The position numbers and the translations under genes are program-made. 64,000 nt of DNA from Morella rubra (taxonomy: Eukaryota; Streptophyta; Magnoliopsida; Fagales; Myricaceae): the NCBI GenBank assembly GCA_003952965.2, contig CM025849.1:33545388-33609387 (forward strand). The letters run 5' to 3'. Below the pieces are notes generated by a model. It was not told the DNA's origin and did no database searches. It was given only the letters and a program-made list of their open reading frames with translations. Positions 60,025 through 64,000 of the stretch are shown here, piece by piece (within the stretch, counting starts at the first letter, position 1; each line of letters opens with the position of its first letter).

Positions 60025-63000
60025 TCACATTTTCTTCTGTACGACAATAAGTACTAGGGCAAAAATGGGAGAAACCAGAAAAATAATATATGGGATAACT
60101 TGATTCACAGCAGCACCCTCCTGAATCTCAACTTCTTTTAGGGGATAGTTAGATTTATTATCAACAAACGCTTCAAAGAAATTCTGGTAACCTGTGTTCT
60201 TTGGAGAAAAAGGTGTGCTTGTTGAGAACTTCATCATGTCCATGGCCTGTAAGTGTTTTATTTTGACAAGGACTGTCAGAAAGAAACAGGAAAAAGTATA
60301 ATATATAAGCAACATATCTTCTTGTGAAAGACCAATTCTAGAAAACCCCCCACAACATATATAGAACCTTTCCGCATTGGTGTTGGCAAACTTATATTGG
60401 AAACCTCGACCTTTTCATAATCAGGGAAACAGAAAGCCCCCGTTTAGGCATCGACAGATAATTACAGTTCATATTGATTGAGGCTTCCCTGTTAGATCTA
60501 AACCTTTTAAGCAACATTGAGTCACCCATGAATACAGACACTATATCGTTCAGACAGCCAACCGTTACCTGAAAACTGAACATGAATTGTCGTGCTTTCT
60601 TGCTTACTTGAGCATTTGGGTGGGACTGAAGCTTCTCATACATTATTCGTGCCTCATTTGGCCTGTCAATCAATATAACTGTTTAATAATCAGCGAGTAA
60701 GTGAAGAACAGAAAGCTAATATCTCCCAGCACTTTGCCCTTGCTGGTCAAGAGATTCACATACGATCTAACAGCTTTAGTATCATGGCATGTTAAGGGAT
60801 GTCATGAGAGTTCTCTACTGATGCGAAATTCTCAAAGGACAAATATACCTATTGAGGGAGTCCTGACAAATAGACCACCGCAAAGCAGCTAACCCATGAA
60901 GCTCACTCTGCGAAATTTATATGCACAAACCAAAGAAAAAAACACTCAGACACTGTCACTCTAAAAGAAACCAATTATGAGAAAAACCAGAGATAAAGGA
61001 CAAATTCATCACCTGCTGAAATTTTTTTAACTTTCATCTAAAGTATATGAAGAACTAGAATTGATTTTGTATTATAACATACAAATGATGCAATATCTAA
61101 AAAAGCTCCCCCAAATCTCTAGGCAAGGAGGTGAGAAAAGAAATCTTTCTCAATATATGGCAGGAAGATAAAGAAGAGCTAGTAAAGATTAACTGGAAGT
61201 TCCCAGTTCCCAGGTTGGAACACTTATTTTATTTGTTTTCTGTTGTGATTCAAAAATTCACTAAGAAAAGGTACGAGGAAATACCACCTAGGGGAATGGA
61301 AAGAGGCAAAAAATTAGAGGAAAATAAGAACCAGAAAAGAAGAGAGAATGATGCATAAAGATATAAAAGGAACTACAAAAGCCATAAAGTTCTTAGCCAT
61401 TGATATTTCCAACGTTCTAGAACCTAGCCAAGTCCACCTCAGCATACCACTGCTAGACATATAAGGTCAAGCATGCCGGTCCTTTCCATTCGACAACGAT
61501 CATTTAAAACCATCTACTTCCAGTCTTTTACAGTTTTCCGACAATAGCAAGGATGTTTCTTGATCACAACTTCCCTGACCCCCAGCATAACAGATGGAAA
61601 CTTGATTGCGATAATCAAGTTTCTGATATCTCTCTGAGTCAGGATTATGAGTAAATTCCAGTATGGTTTCTATACTTTACTTTAGAGTGATGCGAGCAAT
61701 CATACCACCGGTTCATGGAACATGTTTCTCTCATGCTAACTAATGAAATTATTCTGATAATTCATACTTCTTCATAAGAGTATTGGCTACAGCACCCACA
61801 GAGAAACTTCACTTGGCTTATATCACATATTAAATGAGGTTTCATATCAAAAGCATAAGCTACTCAAATAGTTTAAACAGCATATTACCTGGAATGTTAA
61901 CTTATCCATAACCTTTTCATAATATGGTAATGCTTCCTTGAGCTTTCCAACATTCATTAATGAATCTCCATCCTTCAATGCCTGCAAACATAACCAGTAC
62001 ACAGGAATGACAAGGCATTGTAGATCTCAACTATAAATTATCTGATTAAAAGAAGCATTTAAAGGCAGGTAAAAAAATTGCAAGGGTGAAACCAAAACAC
62101 TAGTTAACATGGGTCGGAGGCTGCTACTTCTCTCAAACTAAAAAAAAGCTATTTTGCAACCATATTTTGGAAGCAAATTTATTCCACATCATAGGTTACA
62201 CTGTTTGAATTTCTCCCATATTTGCTAAATTTTTTCACAAGAAATTTGCTAACCTGGCTCTGATTTTTTTGGTTTGGGGGAAGGGAGGGAGGGAATTTTA
62301 TATAATGTTGACAAGCAGAGAGGTAGCACGGACAATGATGTTGAGATATCGAAAAAGGGAATTACCTTGGTTATTTATATGCCCTTGTAAAAACAGATGA
62401 TGCTTAATATTGCCAAAATTTAAGATGACAAACTTAATATAATGTCTTACTCAGTATTCTTGTGATTCTAGTGTGCATCTACTGTAAGTTCCGATTGTAG
62501 ACTTCTGGAGTGACATTTTTAGTATCTATCATTTCGTAATGAACTGAATCATAATAACGATATCAAGCCTTCAAAGTCAAGACTACAACAATATCATAAC
62601 TGATGCCTCCGGCACCACTACCAAGATACCCAATCGTCATGTAATGAACTGAATCATATTGGCAATATCAAGCCCTTCAAAGTCGGGACTACATTATCAT
62701 AAGTGACACCTCCAGTACCACTTGGAGCACCGCCACCAAGATACACATTGACAGCTCATTACAACCAACCTGCTAAACCTGAAAGCTCTACTACTTACCA
62801 GTAGCATTGCCATTGATAAGTACCAAAACCAAGTCGATAACTCGACTTCCAGCACTCGCATCAACTACAACTTCTTTAAATTAGATTTTGACACTTTATT
62901 ATTGTTCAGCACCACTACAATCATGTTAATGTCTAAAACTACCACACACAACCCATTATAACTGCCAACACCACAACAGAACCTTTAGCAACTTGTGACT

Positions 63001-63469
63001 TCCACAACAACAATTGGTGCTAAGATGTCACGCTGTCAACACGCCATCTGAACCACCAAGGTAAGCTCCTCAAATTTTATTTTAAATATCAAATATGGCT
63101 CTAAATTGAATTCCAATACAGCGACAAACCACACAGTTATTGACACATCCAAACAGAGGATAACTTTTGCACTTAATTACTAGTTTAAGACTTTGTTGGA
63201 CTAAGATCTTATATCACAGCAAAAAACAATTCCAATTCCTCACTCTGAACACAATTTTTGCATATAAGAGCACACTCTTAATGTTTTAGAAGTTGACAAC
63301 TTTAATAGTAGCATACCTCCTGGCATTCAGATTTTAACTTTGGGTCAAGTTTTAAGCCAATTTTGTTCTTGTAGGCATCAAGTAATTCTCTTGTATGTGC
63401 TTCTTTAGCGGCTTTCTCTTCAGTTGTTTCAAGCACCTCCCCAGGGCGTATAACTCTTCCACCGCCAAA
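60025..63469 (-). CDS. TPR-like, C-terminally membrane-anchored protein (3' part, 5' end outside window)
   Basis: Five visible exons with consistent phases: 63469-63317, 61981-61889, 60907-60849, 60662-60569, 60246-60025 (stop). The 206 codons read FGGGRVIRPGEVLETTEEKA at the left, then a TPR-like helical pair (DGDSLMNVGKLKEALPYYEKV, then SELHGLAALRWSICQDSLNR, then PNEARIMYEKLQSHPNAQVS), KKARQFMFSFQAMDMMKF, and near the end a hydrophobic helix (VIPYIIFLVSPIFALVLIVV) before a basic KKM tail. It resembles the Arabidopsis chloroplast TPR-like protein family that I recall as At1g78915; that match is from memory and its function is not established to my knowledge. The N-terminal exons, including any transit peptide, lie beyond 64000; 63470-64000 reads as intron. 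No lesions are visible. Confidence 0.8.
62536..62745. repeat. ~105-base imperfect tandem duplication in an intron of the TPR-like gene
   Basis: GTAATGAACTGAATCATA starts at 62536 and again at 62641. Both copies continue with an ATATCAAGCC(C)TTCAAAGTC block, a CTCC(G/A)G(C/T)ACCAC block and CCAAGATAC. It lies in the 1.3 kb intron 61982-63316. Confidence 0.8.
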
Positions 63470-64000
63470 CTGACCAAGAAAATAGGAAATTTTCAAAAAG
63501 AAAGAAAACTAAATAACACAAGCCTCCATCATCCCAAAACTATCATGAAATGATACTGAGGCAATGCATATTGCTTTAGACCAAAAGATGGCGCATATGA
63601 TGATTATTCAACCAATTTGTTACTAAGTGAGATCATGATCCAACAGAATTCAGGTAGGGGATTGAATCGGTCATAGATACTGTACAAACAAAGAACTTCA
63701 GAATGTCTCTACTTTTTTCTCTTTTTCCTTTTTTACAAGTTTTAAAGATAAAAGATTTCTTCAGGAAATCCAGTTTACATATAGGCATGAAGAATGATTA
63801 TGCACGATTGTGCACATCATTTATGTAGCACAAGCAGTTTCCTCAAGAATATAAAATTATGAAGCTTAGAGCCCGAGCTGGAATAAAAAATCAGAAGCCA
63901 GCAAACCAAGAGACTAAGTCATGATTATAACAAGTGCTAGATTTGATAAACAAATGAAATTTGACTGTCATTAACAACTTGACAGCTTCAACAGGTCTGA

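Noticed and set aside
1-64000. CRISPR arrays, bacterial operons, phage or integrated virus genes
   Set aside because: Genes have introns and are plant families; no spaced identical repeats or viral polymerase/coat motifs were seen.

Overview
The window looks like nuclear DNA of a eudicot plant, probably a woody one. It has GT-AG introns, AT-rich spacers, plant-only gene families (purple acid phosphatase, CC-NBS-LRR, dirigent, TBL acetyltransferase, plant calmodulin-binding protein) and many small degraded transposons. The species cannot be named from the sequence alone.

Region 0.4-29.2 kb: three purple acid phosphatase (PAP27/PAP1-type) copies lie head to tail on the minus strand, sharing a 13-exon layout. 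Copy A (435-7751) is degenerate and has lost its sixth exon. Copy B (9073-14403) keeps all seven metal-ligand residues but has a one-base deletion in the penultimate exon. Copy C (24870-29180) has many stops, frameshifts and lost splice sites. Between B and C, on the plus strand, sits a large RPP13-like CC-NBS-LRR resistance gene (18789-22932) with two one-base frameshifts, followed by an LRR remnant in its 3' region.

Region 29.2-39.1 kb: a repeat-rich spacer with a hAT-type transposase relic and a rearranged direct repeat, then an intact dirigent gene (33097-33657), a frameshifted dirigent gene (35573-36149) and an intact five-exon TBL-type polysaccharide O-acetyltransferase gene (36904-39056), all on the minus strand.

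Region 39.1-54.8 kb: a spacer with a foldback MITE, an intact four-exon Yae1-domain gene on the plus strand (42926-44389), and convergent to it an intact single-exon calmodulin-binding protein gene (45290-48199, minus). Behind the latter is a recent rearranged duplication (50311-54846) holding two broken 5' copies of the same gene with their upstream flank.

Region 54.8-64 kb: a gene-poor stretch with a miniature LTR retrotransposon (TRIM) and a degenerate minisatellite, then the 3' part of a TPR-type, probably organellar membrane protein gene (60025-63469, minus) that runs off the right edge.

Functionally the window mixes stress and defence families (NLR, dirigent, PAP, CaM-binding) with cell-wall and housekeeping genes. 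Nothing indicates an operon-like or shared-pathway cluster. The main theme is tandem duplication followed by decay. Several breaks are single-base indels, some in short homopolymers, so assembly error must be considered as an alternative to real pseudogenes. I see no convincing new biological system. The most unusual structure is the two-breakpoint duplication at 50-55 kb.
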